Source: Mycobacterium sp. Root135
GTDB lineage: Bacteria > Actinomycetota > Actinomycetes > Mycobacteriales > Mycobacteriaceae
Direction of reading: 5' to 3'
DNA length: 64,000 nucleotides
Assembly (NCBI RefSeq): GCF_001426545.1
Contig: NZ_LMEZ01000005.1
Location: forward strand, 1,015,333-1,079,332
Below are positions 39,595 to 50,510 of this stretch, piece by piece (the first letter of the stretch is position 1; the number at the start of each line of letters is the position of its first letter). The notes beneath the pieces were generated by a model. That model did no database searches, was not told where the DNA came from, and saw only the letters and a list, made by a program, of their open reading frames with translations. The position numbers and the translations under genes are program-made.

Positions 39595-40754
39595 GCGGTT
39601 CGCTCGTCGAACGGGTCAGGGAGCGGCTGGCAGCCGAGCCGGGACCGCTCGGCCCGAACGTGGTCGCCGAAGCGATCCGCGCCGAGTCGTCCGGTCTGCT
39701 CGGTGACACCGACGTCCTGAGCAATCTGCGCGTGCTGCAGACCGAGCTGACCGGCGCCGGAATCCTCGAGCCGCTGCTCTGTGCCGCGGGGACGACCGAC
39801 GTTCTGGTGTCGGCGCCGGATGCGGTGTGGGTCGACGACGGTCGCGGACTGCGCCGAACCGACGTCCGCTTCGACGACGAGACCGCGGTGCGCAGGCTGG
39901 CCCAACGGCTGGCGTTGGCGGCCGGACGCCGACTCGACGAGGCCCAGCCGTGGGTCGACGGTCAACTTCTCGGCCTTGGCGCCGGCGGTTTCACCGTGCG
40001 ACTCCACGCTGTGCTCCCTCCGATCGCGCCCGCGGGTACCTGCCTGTCGCTGCGGGTCCTGCGGCCCGCCACCCAGGACCTTCCCGCGCTCGTCGGCTCG
40101 GGCGCTATCGCCCCCGCCGCAGCCGCGATCCTCGGCGAAGTGATCGCCTCCCGGCTGGCGTTCCTGGTCTCGGGTGGCACCGGTGCTGGCAAGACGACAC
40201 TGCTGTCGGCAGCCCTGGGCGCCGTCGCGGCGGACGAACGCATCGTCTGCGTCGAGGACGCGCCCGAACTCGCGCCGCGGCATCCGCATCTGGTCAACCT
40301 CGTCACCCGCTACGCCAACGTCGAAGGCGTCGGCGAGGTGACCGTCCGCGACCTCGTCCGGCAGGCGCTGCGGATGCGACCGGACCGCATCGTCGTAGGG
40401 GAGGTGCGCGGTGGCGAGGTCGTCGACCTTCTCGCCGCGCTCAACACCGGTCACGACGGCGGCGCGGGAACGGTGCACGCCAACAGCCCCGCCGAGGTAC
40501 CCGCGCGTCTCGAGGCCCTCGCCGCGGTCGGCGGACTGGACCGGGCCGCGCGGCACAGTCAGCTCGCCGCCGCGGTCAGGGTGGTACTGCACGTCGGGCG
40601 GGACCGGGCGGGGGTTCGCCGCCTCGAGGAGATTGCGGTCTTGGGAAGGGGCGACGACGGATTGGTCGCCGCGACGACGGCCTGGCACGCCGACCGAGGG
40701 TTCGAGGACGGGATGGACCGGTTGACGGGCCTAGTGTCGGCGCGCCGCCCGTGA
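39591..40754 (+). CDS. tadA: TadA/CpaF-type secretion ATPase (Rv3659c-like)
   Basis: The 387-residue type II/IV secretion ATPase has Walker A GGTGAGKT (195-202), the Asp box CVEDAPELAPRHPHLV, Walker B RIVVGEVRGGE and the His box TGHDGGAGTVHAN. It powers export or assembly of Flp-type pilins at the inner membrane. It overlaps ssd and tadB by 4 nt each, so the operon is translated as a chain. Confidence 0.93.
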   Translation: MSGSLVERVRERLAAEPGPLGPNVVAEAIRAESSGLLGDTDVLSNLRVLQTELTGAGILEPLLCAAGTTDVLVSAPDAVWVDDGRGLRRTDVRFDDETAVRRLAQRLALAAGRRLDEAQPWVDGQLLGLGAGGFTVRLHAVLPPIAPAGTCLSLRVLRPATQDLPALVGSGAIAPAAAAILGEVIASRLAFLVSGGTGAGKTTLLSAALGAVAADERIVCVEDAPELAPRHPHLVNLVTRYANVEGVGEVTVRDLVRQALRMRPDRIVVGEVRGGEVVDLLAALNTGHDGGAGTVHANSPAEVPARLEALAAVGGLDRAARHSQLAAAVRVVLHVGRDRAGVRRLEEIAVLGRGDDGLVAATTAWHADRGFEDGMDRLTGLVSARRP

Positions 40755-41530
40755 CGGTCGCGGCGCTGGCGCTGGCCGCGGCGTTGATGGTCGCTCCCTG
40801 GCCACCCCGTCGACTCGGTTCGTGGCACCCGCCGCGGCGCAGCCGTCGGGCACTCGCGATCGCGGGATGCGTGGTCGCGGCCACCACGATCGTCGTCCTC
40901 GCACCCGTCGCGGCGTCGGTGGCAGCCGCGGTCGTCACGGCGTCGATCACATTGCGCCGCAAAAGTTCCCGCAAGAGGGCTCGAAGAGCCCAGGAGGCGG
41001 CCGCACTGCAGGCCGCGCTGGGCGTCCTGGTGGGGGAGCTGCGGGTGGGCGCGCATCCGGTCGTCGCATTCGAACGGGCCGCGGCCGAAGTCGACGGAAC
41101 CGTCGCCGACTCGCTGCGGGCGGTCGCGGCCAGAGCCCGACTCGGGGCTGACGTGTCCGCCGGATTGCATTCGGCGGCACTGCAATCGACCGTGCCGCAG
41201 TACTGGGAGAGGTTGTCGGCCACGTGGCTGTTGGCCCAGACCCGTGGCTTGGCGATCGTCGCGCTCATCCGCGCGGCCGAGCAAGACGTCGTCGAGCGCG
41301 AGCGCTTCAACGCCGGGGTGACGGCCGGAATGGCAGGTGCGCGCGCCACCGCGACGATCCTGGCTGGGCTGCCGGTGCTCGGCGTCGGCCTGGGGCACCT
41401 CATCGGGGCGCAGCCGTTGCGGTTCCTGCTGTCCGGTGGTGTCGGCGGGTGGTGCCTCGTGATCGGCGTGACCCTCGCCTGCATTGGATTGTGGTGGTCC
41501 GATCGCATCACCGATCGGGTGCTCGGATGA
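40751..41530 (+). CDS. tadB: TadB-like membrane protein (Rv3658c-like)
   Basis: The 259-residue type II secretion F-domain protein has two N-terminal hydrophobic segments, the cytosolic F domain (ALGVLVGELRVGAHPVVAFE, ATWLLAQTRGLAIVAL) and two C-terminal helices. It forms the inner-membrane platform with TadC. The GTG start overlaps the tadA stop (GTGA). Confidence 0.88.
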   Translation: MTVAALALAAALMVAPWPPRRLGSWHPPRRSRRALAIAGCVVAATTIVVLAPVAASVAAAVVTASITLRRKSSRKRARRAQEAAALQAALGVLVGELRVGAHPVVAFERAAAEVDGTVADSLRAVAARARLGADVSAGLHSAALQSTVPQYWERLSATWLLAQTRGLAIVALIRAAEQDVVERERFNAGVTAGMAGARATATILAGLPVLGVGLGHLIGAQPLRFLLSGGVGGWCLVIGVTLACIGLWWSDRITDRVLG

Positions 41531-42096
41531 GCCTGGCCGCAGTGCTTCTCGCGGTGGCGATGCTGCTCACCGGTGGTCGGGTGCGCACCACCAGGGCGCC
41601 GGTGGTGGTCGCGCTGCCCGCCCCGCAGGCCGGCGACGGCGACGATCCGCTGGCGGTGGCATCTGCCCTCGACGTGTTCGCCGCGTGTCTGTCGTCGGGC
41701 ATGGCGGTGGCAGGCGCAGCGAGGGCGACCGCGCCGTTCGCGCCGCAGGCGTTGGCGGACGTACTCGGGCGTGCCGCGGATCTGCTGGCTCTCGGCGCCG
41801 ACCCGGAGACCGTCTGGACGACCGGCGACACCGCGGGCGACCCCCGCGTCGACTCGCTGTGCAGGCTTGCCCGGCGCTCGGCGTCGTCGGGAACCGCTCT
41901 GGCGCAGGCGGTGTCCGATCTGGCCGACCAGTCGAGGCGGGATGCGTCGGACTCCGCGCGGGCAGCCGCCGAACGGGCGTCGGTGCTCATCGCGGGTCCG
42001 CTTGGCGTCTGCTATCTGCCTGCCTTCGTCTGTCTCGGGATCGTCCCCGTGGTGGTCGGTCTGGCCGGTGACGTGCTGCGGTCGGGCGTGTGGTGA
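41527..42096 (+). CDS. tadC: TadC-like membrane protein (Rv3657c-like)
   Basis: The 189-residue F-domain protein has an N-terminal helix, cytosolic helices (ASALDVFAACLSSGMAVAGA, GTALAQAVSDLADQ) and a C-terminal hydrophobic pair. It is shorter than TadB, as in other mycobacteria. The ATG overlaps the tadB stop. Confidence 0.86.
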   Translation: MSLAAVLLAVAMLLTGGRVRTTRAPVVVALPAPQAGDGDDPLAVASALDVFAACLSSGMAVAGAARATAPFAPQALADVLGRAADLLALGADPETVWTTGDTAGDPRVDSLCRLARRSASSGTALAQAVSDLADQSRRDASDSARAAAERASVLIAGPLGVCYLPAFVCLGIVPVVVGLAGDVLRSGVW

Positions 42097-42141
42097 ACCA
42101 AGTCGTGGCGTGCGGGGAAGCCGCGCGCCCTTGGAAGATGA

Positions 42142-42360
42142 ATGGGGACGGATATGTTCGAGGACAACGTGTTTCGGCGGCTGCACGCCCGCTTGGTGTT
42201 GCTCGCGGTGGACGAATCGGGAATGTCCACCGTCGAGTACGCGATCGGAACCATCGCGGCGGCGGCGTTCGGGGCGATTCTCTACACGGTGGTCACCGGA
42301 GACTCGATCACGAGTGCGCTGACCAACATCATCACCCGAGCGTTGAACACCAACGTCTAG
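42142..42360 (+). CDS. Flp-type pilin, DUF4244 (Rv3656c-like)
   Basis: The 72-residue prepilin-like protein's cleavage motif DESG before MSTVEYAIGT puts Glu at +5 after the Gly, as in Flp and type IV pilins, then a single hydrophobic helix follows (IAAAAFGAILYTVV). ATG 42142 and ATG 42154 are both possible; GGAAG precedes the first. It is the structural subunit of the Tad apparatus. No prepilin peptidase gene is visible in this window. Confidence 0.88.
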   Translation: MGTDMFEDNVFRRLHARLVLLAVDESGMSTVEYAIGTIAAAAFGAILYTVVTGDSITSALTNIITRALNTNV

Positions 42361-42362
42361 GT

Positions 42363-42683
42363 GAGGAGGGTGGCGTCACCGTCGAGGCGGCGTTCGCCGT
42401 TGCGGCGTTGGCGGTCGTCCTGGTGCTGTGTGTCGGTGGTCTCGCGGCGGTCGGGATGCAGGTGCGGTGCGTCGACTCGTCGCGGGAGGCCGCCCGGCTG
42501 GCGGCTCGCGGCGACCAGGGCGCCGCCTCGGACGTGGTGCGCAGGGCAGGGCCGGTCGGCGCGGAACTGGCGCTCCGCCGTGACGGCGGCTTCGTCGTGG
42601 CGCGGGTCAGTTCACGGTCAAACCTGTTGCCAGGCATCACGATCAGTGCAGAGGCGGTGGCGGCGGTCGAGCCTGGACTCTGA
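42363..42683 (+). CDS. TadE-like pseudopilin, start codon unresolved (Rv3655c-like)
   Basis: About 106 codons read GEEGGVTVEAAFAVAALAVV followed by the conserved VRCVDSSREAARLAARGD. EEG-GVTVE has the G plus Glu+5 prepilin pattern. No ATG, GTG or TTG opens this frame between the flp gene and the helix. The only in-frame GTGs lie at 42090/42093 and would read through flp in another frame. A GTG at 42361 directly after the flp stop is one base out of frame. One extra G after it would give GTG-GAG-GAG-GGT-GGC-GTC. Either a one-base deletion, a sequencing error or a non-standard start explains this. Confidence 0.7.
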   Translation, partial: EEGGVTVEAAFAVAALAVVLVLCVGGLAAVGMQVRCVDSSREAARLAARGDQGAASDVVRRAGPVGAELALRRDGGFVVARVSSRSNLLPGITISAEAVAAVEPGL

Positions 42684-42699
42684 CCGCGGCTCGGCCAGC

Positions 42700-43014
42700 G
42701 TGGTGGCTGCGGCGATGATGGCGGTGCTGATGGCGTTGACCGTGGGCGGCGCGGCGGTGGGCTCGGCGGTGGTGGCCAGGCATCGGGCGGAGGCCACCGC
42801 GGACTTGGCCGCGTTGGCGGCGGCGGGGCAGTTGACCGCTGGCCCCCGGGTGGCGTGCGCGTCGGCAGCGTCGCTCGCTGCGGCGATGTCGGCAACGATG
42901 ACGGCCTGCACCGTCGCCGAACTCGACGTCGTCGTGACTGCGGAGGTGACCGTGCGTCTCGGGCGCTGGGGTGTGCACGTGGCAAGCGCGAGTGCCCGCG
43001 CCGGCCCGGCGTGA
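42700..43014 (+). CDS. TadE-like/secretion-associated small protein (Rv3654c-like)
   Basis: About 104 residues are seen from GTG 42700. The conserved region DRGSASVVAAAMMAVLMAL begins upstream of that GTG, so the true N-terminus may use a CTG near 42673 or another rare start. A hydrophobic helix is followed by ARHRAEATADLAALAAA, the DUF4190/TadG-like Rv3654c signature. It follows the TadE stop directly. The last gene of the operon. Confidence 0.7.
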   Translation: MVAAAMMAVLMALTVGGAAVGSAVVARHRAEATADLAALAAAGQLTAGPRVACASAASLAAAMSATMTACTVAELDVVVTAEVTVRLGRWGVHVASASARAGPA

Positions 43015-43147
43015 GCCGGCCCGCCCCCGTGCTCGGCCCACCTCCGTCGCGTGTGCTGACAGATCGCGAATCCACGCGCTTGGGCGATCCCACAGCACAC
43101 TCGGCGAAGTGGGAGGGGCTGGGAGTCGACGAAAGGGGTGGCTCGCC

Positions 43148-44203
43148 TTAAGTGCGGGCGCGGCGGGGGGCGGCCGAACGGCGGGTAGCCTTGCGTGGCT
43201 GCGGGGCCCGTTCGTCGTCGGTCGGCAATCTGAGCGACAGCAGGCCGGCGTAGGTGTCCTCGGCGATCTCGACCCGGTGGGCCGTGACGTGGACGGGCGT
43301 CCACCCGCCGTCGAGCCCCCGCAGCCTCAGCACGCGCGAGGCCGAACCGTCACCGAAATCGGTTGTCATCGACGTCATCTCGTCCTCGTCGTCCGGGTGG
43401 ACGATGGACGTGCCCGCAGCTCTGGCGTGCCAGTCGAAGAACGGGCACGGCTCGTCGAGCCACTTGAGCAGCTTCCACGACCGCAGGTCCACCAGAGCCC
43501 GGTGCACGCCAGGCTGGGCCAAACCGTTGAGGATCCGTTGGCCGAGGTCTTCGGACCGGACCGACGGTGCGTCACTCACCCCGCGCCAGTTCATCGCCCG
43601 GCAGATCAACCTGTCGCGGCCGGCCCCGTCGACCTCCTGCAGCACCCTGGCCGCGAACCCGACGGTGATCAGCTTGCCCTTGTAGTCGGTCACGTCCCAG
43701 GTGCTGCAGAACGTTCGGCCCGCCTCTGGCTTGATCGCCACCGCCAGCACCCTGGCCTCGTCGGGGTTCAGATTCCTGGTGGGGAGGTCTTCGGCGAACG
43801 CGCGGCCCTGGGTGGCCTCGGTGGTGGGATCCAGCCCGCTGTTCATCAACGACTCGGGGGTGTCCGTCGCGACGCCGTCCGTCAGATCCCACTTCAACGG
43901 ACCGGGCAGTACGCGGTCCGGCGGATCCTGGTCCAGCGGCCCGATCCACACGTGAACGCCGTGAATGCGGCCGTCGGTCATTTGCACCACCTCGGTGCGG
44001 ATAACGCGGTCGCTCTTGGGGGTCAGACTGCTCAGTGCCTTCCCGGCCTGAACGGTCTCGTTGATGGCCGTCTGAATCGCCATCAGGTTGGGGTTTCGCC
44101 TCAGGAACGCGCTGATAGGTACCAGGTTCTTGGTGTGCTGTCCTTGCGCGACGACGGCTGGTTCGGCGCCAAGTGTCTCCACCAGAAGCCAGTCGTGCGT
44201 CAT
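43148..44203 (-). CDS. Rv3651-like protein with PAS-like C-terminal domain
   Basis: The 351-residue soluble protein begins MTHDWLLVETLGAEPAVVAQ. An N-terminal mixed alpha/beta region with DGRIHGVHVWIGP is followed near residue 220 by a PAS-like region (LVDLRSWKLLKWLDEPCPFFDWHARA, then IVHPDDEDEM), and a Lys/Arg-rich tail. Such domains bind small ligands; none is known here. TAGGAT (44215-44210) lies 6 nt before the ATG, giving a leaderless message. The tail (RKATRRSAAPRRART) may contact nucleic acid or be disordered. Confidence 0.8.
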   Translation of the reverse strand: MTHDWLLVETLGAEPAVVAQGQHTKNLVPISAFLRRNPNLMAIQTAINETVQAGKALSSLTPKSDRVIRTEVVQMTDGRIHGVHVWIGPLDQDPPDRVLPGPLKWDLTDGVATDTPESLMNSGLDPTTEATQGRAFAEDLPTRNLNPDEARVLAVAIKPEAGRTFCSTWDVTDYKGKLITVGFAARVLQEVDGAGRDRLICRAMNWRGVSDAPSVRSEDLGQRILNGLAQPGVHRALVDLRSWKLLKWLDEPCPFFDWHARAAGTSIVHPDDEDEMTSMTTDFGDGSASRVLRLRGLDGGWTPVHVTAHRVEIAEDTYAGLLSLRLPTDDERAPQPRKATRRSAAPRRART

Positions 44204-44442
44204 GACAGCATCCTAGGCTGCCGAAGCTACGCGCCTTAGCCGGAACGCCTGTCCAGATGCTGAACCACCGGTGTTCATGCAGCATTCGCCCGGTTTTCGT
44301 GGTTCGGCGGGTGGAAAGGGGCGGTTGCGCGACCTGCGGGAAGGGAGTAATTTCTCCGATGCGCCCGGTTCGCCGGGACTGAGAGCGGATCGCGTCGTCC
44401 GGCCGCTCCCCGCCGTCGTTCACGTAACTGGCGTGCGTGGCT
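44204..44442. other. Intergenic region upstream of the Rv3651-like gene
   Basis: I see no gene in this stretch. M. tuberculosis has a PE gene (Rv3650) at this place; nothing like a PE domain is present. Apart from the TAGGAT box beside the Rv3651-like start codon, I recognise no regulatory element. Confidence 0.5.
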
Positions 44443-44491
44443 GAGCCGTGGAGGACGACCGTCGAGGGGTGGTCGTCTCCACGGACGGCTC
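44443..44491 (-). terminator. Hairpin terminator of the helicase gene
   Basis: CCGTGGAGGACGACC (near 44446-44460) pairs with GGTCGTCTCCACGG (44471-44484) with a single bulge. It begins just past the helicase stop codon, which is itself at the hairpin's base. Confidence 0.6.
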
Positions 44492-46832
44492 ATCTCGGAT
44501 GCTTTGCCAACTCGTCGAGTACCAGCCTGAGCACCGTGACCGCTCCGGCCTTGTCCAGCGGGTCGTTTCCGTTTCCGCACTTGGGTGACTGCACGCACGA
44601 CGGGCATCCCGACGGACACTCGCACGATTCGATCGCCGAGGCCGTCGCCTCCCACCAGGTGCTCATCTGGCGATACCCGCGGTCGGCGAAGCCCGCACCG
44701 CCGGGATGGCCGTCGTAGACGAAGATCGTCGGCGTACCCGACTCCGGCCCCACCGCAGTCGACACGCCCCCGATGTCGCCGCGGTCGCAGCTGGCGACCA
44801 GCGGCAGCAACCCGATCGCCGCGTGCTCGGCCGCGTGCAGCGACCCCGGAACGCGGATGTCGTCGATGCCGCTGCCGCCCAACGCTTCCGGCTCGATCGT
44901 GCACATGACGGCCATCGTCTCCAGGGTCTGGGTGGGCATGTCGAGGTCCACGAAGTCGATCACCTCGCCGTTCATCCGCCGACGCAGGAACCCGATCACG
45001 GTGTGGCTGACCGACACCGGCACGATTCCCACGGTGACCGGGCCTGCCGTGTGCCGCTCGCCGGGACCGGTCACGGCGACGTCGGTCAGCTCCCGCGCCG
45101 AGGTCGAGTAGCCGGGATCGTCGGCGCGGACGAAGGCGATGCCGTCCTCGAAGTCGAGCGAGTCGACCACGTAACTCTCGCCCTGGTGCAGGTAGACGGC
45201 GCCGGGATGGATCGACGACGGAGCTTGGCCGGCCCCGGTGCTGCCCAGCATCCGACCCGTTCCGGTCTCCACGATGGCGATCTGCCCACCCGAGGAACCG
45301 CGGATGTCCACGGCGGGATGGGGATCGAGCCCTGGTGCGGGGAAGTACCCGGCGGGGCGCCGCCGGAGGAGGCCGTCGTCGACCAAGGCATCGGCAACGG
45401 CCTCGGCGTTCCACGTCCGCACCTCGGCCTCGGTGAGCGGCAGTTCAGTTGCCGCGCAGAGCAATTGCGGTCCGAGCACGTACGGATTGGTCGGATCGAT
45501 CACGACGCGTTCGATCGGCTTGTCCAACAGCGCCGCGGGATGGTGCACCAGGTAGGTGTCCAGCGGGTCGTCCCTGGCGATCAGCACGATCAGTGCGCTC
45601 TGGCCACGTCGCCCGGCCCGCCCCGCCTGCTGCCAGAACGACGCCACCGTGCCGGGGAACCCGGCCAACACCACCGCGTCGAGGCCCGCGATGTCGACGC
45701 CCAGCTCGAGCGCGTTGGTCGTGGCCAGACCCCGCAACTCGCCGTCGGACAGGGCCCGCTCCAGCGTCCGCCGGTCCTCGGCGAGGTACCCGGCGCGATA
45801 GGACGCCACCAGGTGGGCGAGGTCGGGCGCGACGTCCTCCAACCTGGCCCGGGCGCCGAGGGCGGTGAGCTCGGCGCCCCGTCGCGACCTGACGAACGTC
45901 AGGGTGCGCGCGCCTTCGGCGATCAGGTCGGCCATCACGCGTGACGCCTCGGATCCCGCGGATCGCCGCACCGGGGCACCGTTCTCGCCCGTGATGTCGT
46001 CGCGCAGAGCGGGTTCCCACAGCGCGACGGTCCGGCCGCCCTGCGGTGAGCCGTCGTCGGTCACCTCGGCGACGGTGTGGCCAAGCAACTCCGACGCGGT
46101 GGCTGCGGGTGCGGACGCGGTCGCGCTCGCGAAGATCACCGTCGGGCCACCGCCCTCGTCGGTCGAGTACCGCTCGCACAGTCGCACGAGGCGGCGCAGC
46201 ACCATCGCCACGTTCGAGCCGAATATGCCTCGGTAGTAATGGCATTCGTCCACCACGACGTACTTCAGGTTGCGCAGGAACACGGCCCAGCGGGGGTGGT
46301 TGCGCAACAGCGACAGGTGGATCATGTCCGGATTGGAGAAGATCCACCGCGACCGCTCGCGGGCCAGTCGGCGCGCGTCGTTGGAGCTGTCCCCGTCGTA
46401 CGGGCTTGGCGCGACGTCGCGCAACCGCGGGACCGCGTCGGTCAGCGCCTGCGCGGCCCGCAACTGGTCGTGGCCAAGGGCCTTGGTCGGCGAGAGATAC
46501 AGCACCCGGGCCCGGGGGTCCGCCGCGAGCGTCGTCAAGATCGGCAGCTGATAGGCCAGCGACTTGCCCGACGCGGTGCCCGTGCTGAGAACCACGTGCA
46601 GACCGGAGTGCGCCAGGTCGGCCGCGACCGCCTGGTGGGCCCACGGCTCCGTCACTCCCCGGTCGACGAACGCCCGGACGACGTCCGGGTCGGACCAGGA
46701 CGGCCACGGCTTGGTTTGGGCACGGCGCGGCGGCAGATCGGCTACGTGCCGTAGCGGGTGATCGTCGGGGTCGGCGCCCTCGACGGCGCGGGCGAGCAGC
46801 TCGCGGCCGAAGTCCGACACCACTTCAGCCAC
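44490..46832 (-). CDS. sftH: SftH-type superfamily II DNA helicase with C-terminal zinc module (Rv3649-like)
   Basis: The 780-residue helicase has motif I TGTASGKS (84-91), motif II VVDECHYYRG, motif III FASATASAP, and motif VI QQAGRAGRRG. A DUF1998 region ends with the four-cysteine module CECPSGCPSC. M. smegmatis SftH, of this clade, is a 3'-5' DNA translocase and helicase; the Bacillus relative MrfA repairs mitomycin damage. GTG 46832 is preferred over ATG 46865 because GGGGGTGGAG lies in front of it. It is divergent from the Rv3647c-like gene. Confidence 0.9.
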   Translation of the reverse strand: MAEVVSDFGRELLARAVEGADPDDHPLRHVADLPPRRAQTKPWPSWSDPDVVRAFVDRGVTEPWAHQAVAADLAHSGLHVVLSTGTASGKSLAYQLPILTTLAADPRARVLYLSPTKALGHDQLRAAQALTDAVPRLRDVAPSPYDGDSSNDARRLARERSRWIFSNPDMIHLSLLRNHPRWAVFLRNLKYVVVDECHYYRGIFGSNVAMVLRRLVRLCERYSTDEGGGPTVIFASATASAPAATASELLGHTVAEVTDDGSPQGGRTVALWEPALRDDITGENGAPVRRSAGSEASRVMADLIAEGARTLTFVRSRRGAELTALGARARLEDVAPDLAHLVASYRAGYLAEDRRTLERALSDGELRGLATTNALELGVDIAGLDAVVLAGFPGTVASFWQQAGRAGRRGQSALIVLIARDDPLDTYLVHHPAALLDKPIERVVIDPTNPYVLGPQLLCAATELPLTEAEVRTWNAEAVADALVDDGLLRRRPAGYFPAPGLDPHPAVDIRGSSGGQIAIVETGTGRMLGSTGAGQAPSSIHPGAVYLHQGESYVVDSLDFEDGIAFVRADDPGYSTSARELTDVAVTGPGERHTAGPVTVGIVPVSVSHTVIGFLRRRMNGEVIDFVDLDMPTQTLETMAVMCTIEPEALGGSGIDDIRVPGSLHAAEHAAIGLLPLVASCDRGDIGGVSTAVGPESGTPTIFVYDGHPGGAGFADRGYRQMSTWWEATASAIESCECPSGCPSCVQSPKCGNGNDPLDKAGAVTVLRLVLDELAKHPR

Positions 46833-46930
46833 GCTCCACCCCCTCGACGTCGACGACCACTCCATGATCGTCCATCGACGTGCGGCCCGGTGTCGCGGCG
46901 GGAATGCCCCGCTGGCCTAGTGTCGGATCG

Positions 46931-47524
46931 GTGAGCCAGCTCTCCTTCTTCTCGGCAGAGGCGGTGCCCCCTGCGGTCGCCGACCTGACGGGGATTCTGG
47001 CTGCGCCGGGACAGGTGGTGCTCGTCGGTGACGGCGCGGACCGGGCCGCCCGCCTGTCGGTCGTGGTCGACGCGCAGTGGCGCGCCGAGGCGCTCGCCGA
47101 GATGATCGCCGCCGCGGGCTTGGTGCCGGAGATCGCGCGGACCGACGAGAACACTCCGTTGGTGCGGACGGCGCCCGACACGCGGCTGACGGTCATCGCG
47201 AAGAACTGGACGCGCGGCGCGGTGAAGACCGTCCCGCCGCATTGGCTGCCCGGCCCCCGCGAGTTGCGGGCGTGGACGCTGGCCGCCGGAATGCCCGAGT
47301 CCGACCGATACCTTCTCGGACTGGACCCGCACGCCCCAGATACGCATACCGCACTCGCGGCGGCGATGATGAGGGTAGGAATTGCACCAACCCTGATTGG
47401 CACTCGCGGGACACACCCGGCGTTGCGGATCAGCGGCCGCAGACGCCTATCGCGCCTGGTAGAGAACGTGGGGGAACCTCCGGACGACGCCGAGGCGTTT
47501 CACTGGTGGCCGCGCTCAGATTGA
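46931..47524 (+). CDS. Conserved mycobacterial protein of unknown function (Rv3647c-like)
   Basis: The 197-residue soluble protein begins VSQLSFFSAEAVPPAVADLTG and ends PPDDAEAFHWWPRSD. No known domain is recognised. TAGTGT (46918-46923) lies 7 nt before the GTG, a leaderless arrangement, so the upstream open frame to 46880 is not used. In M. tuberculosis the cold-shock gene cspA lies between this gene and the helicase; here only about 100 bp separate the two and no cspA is present. Confidence 0.8.
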   Translation: MSQLSFFSAEAVPPAVADLTGILAAPGQVVLVGDGADRAARLSVVVDAQWRAEALAEMIAAAGLVPEIARTDENTPLVRTAPDTRLTVIAKNWTRGAVKTVPPHWLPGPRELRAWTLAAGMPESDRYLLGLDPHAPDTHTALAAAMMRVGIAPTLIGTRGTHPALRISGRRRLSRLVENVGEPPDDAEAFHWWPRSD

Positions 47525-47653
47525 GCTCGGCCGGCGAAGCCAGTTTGCGTAGGCTCGTCCAGAGTGCGAAATTGTCAGTTGCCGCGGGCTGGTGGGACTA
47601 CTTATTCAGTGGTCCCGCGCTTTCGGCAACATAGAAGTGGAGCGTAAAAACAG

Positions 47654-50476
<2,823 letters not shown>

Positions 50477-50510
50477 GCCCGAGAAGGTCTGGCCCGGAGA
50501 AGGGCTAGGG

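Noticed and set aside
44204..44442. Riboswitch or c-di-AMP (ydaO) element upstream of the Rv3651-like gene
   Set aside because: I could not match the conserved ydaO core, and the TAGGAT box beside the ATG suggests a leaderless transcript.
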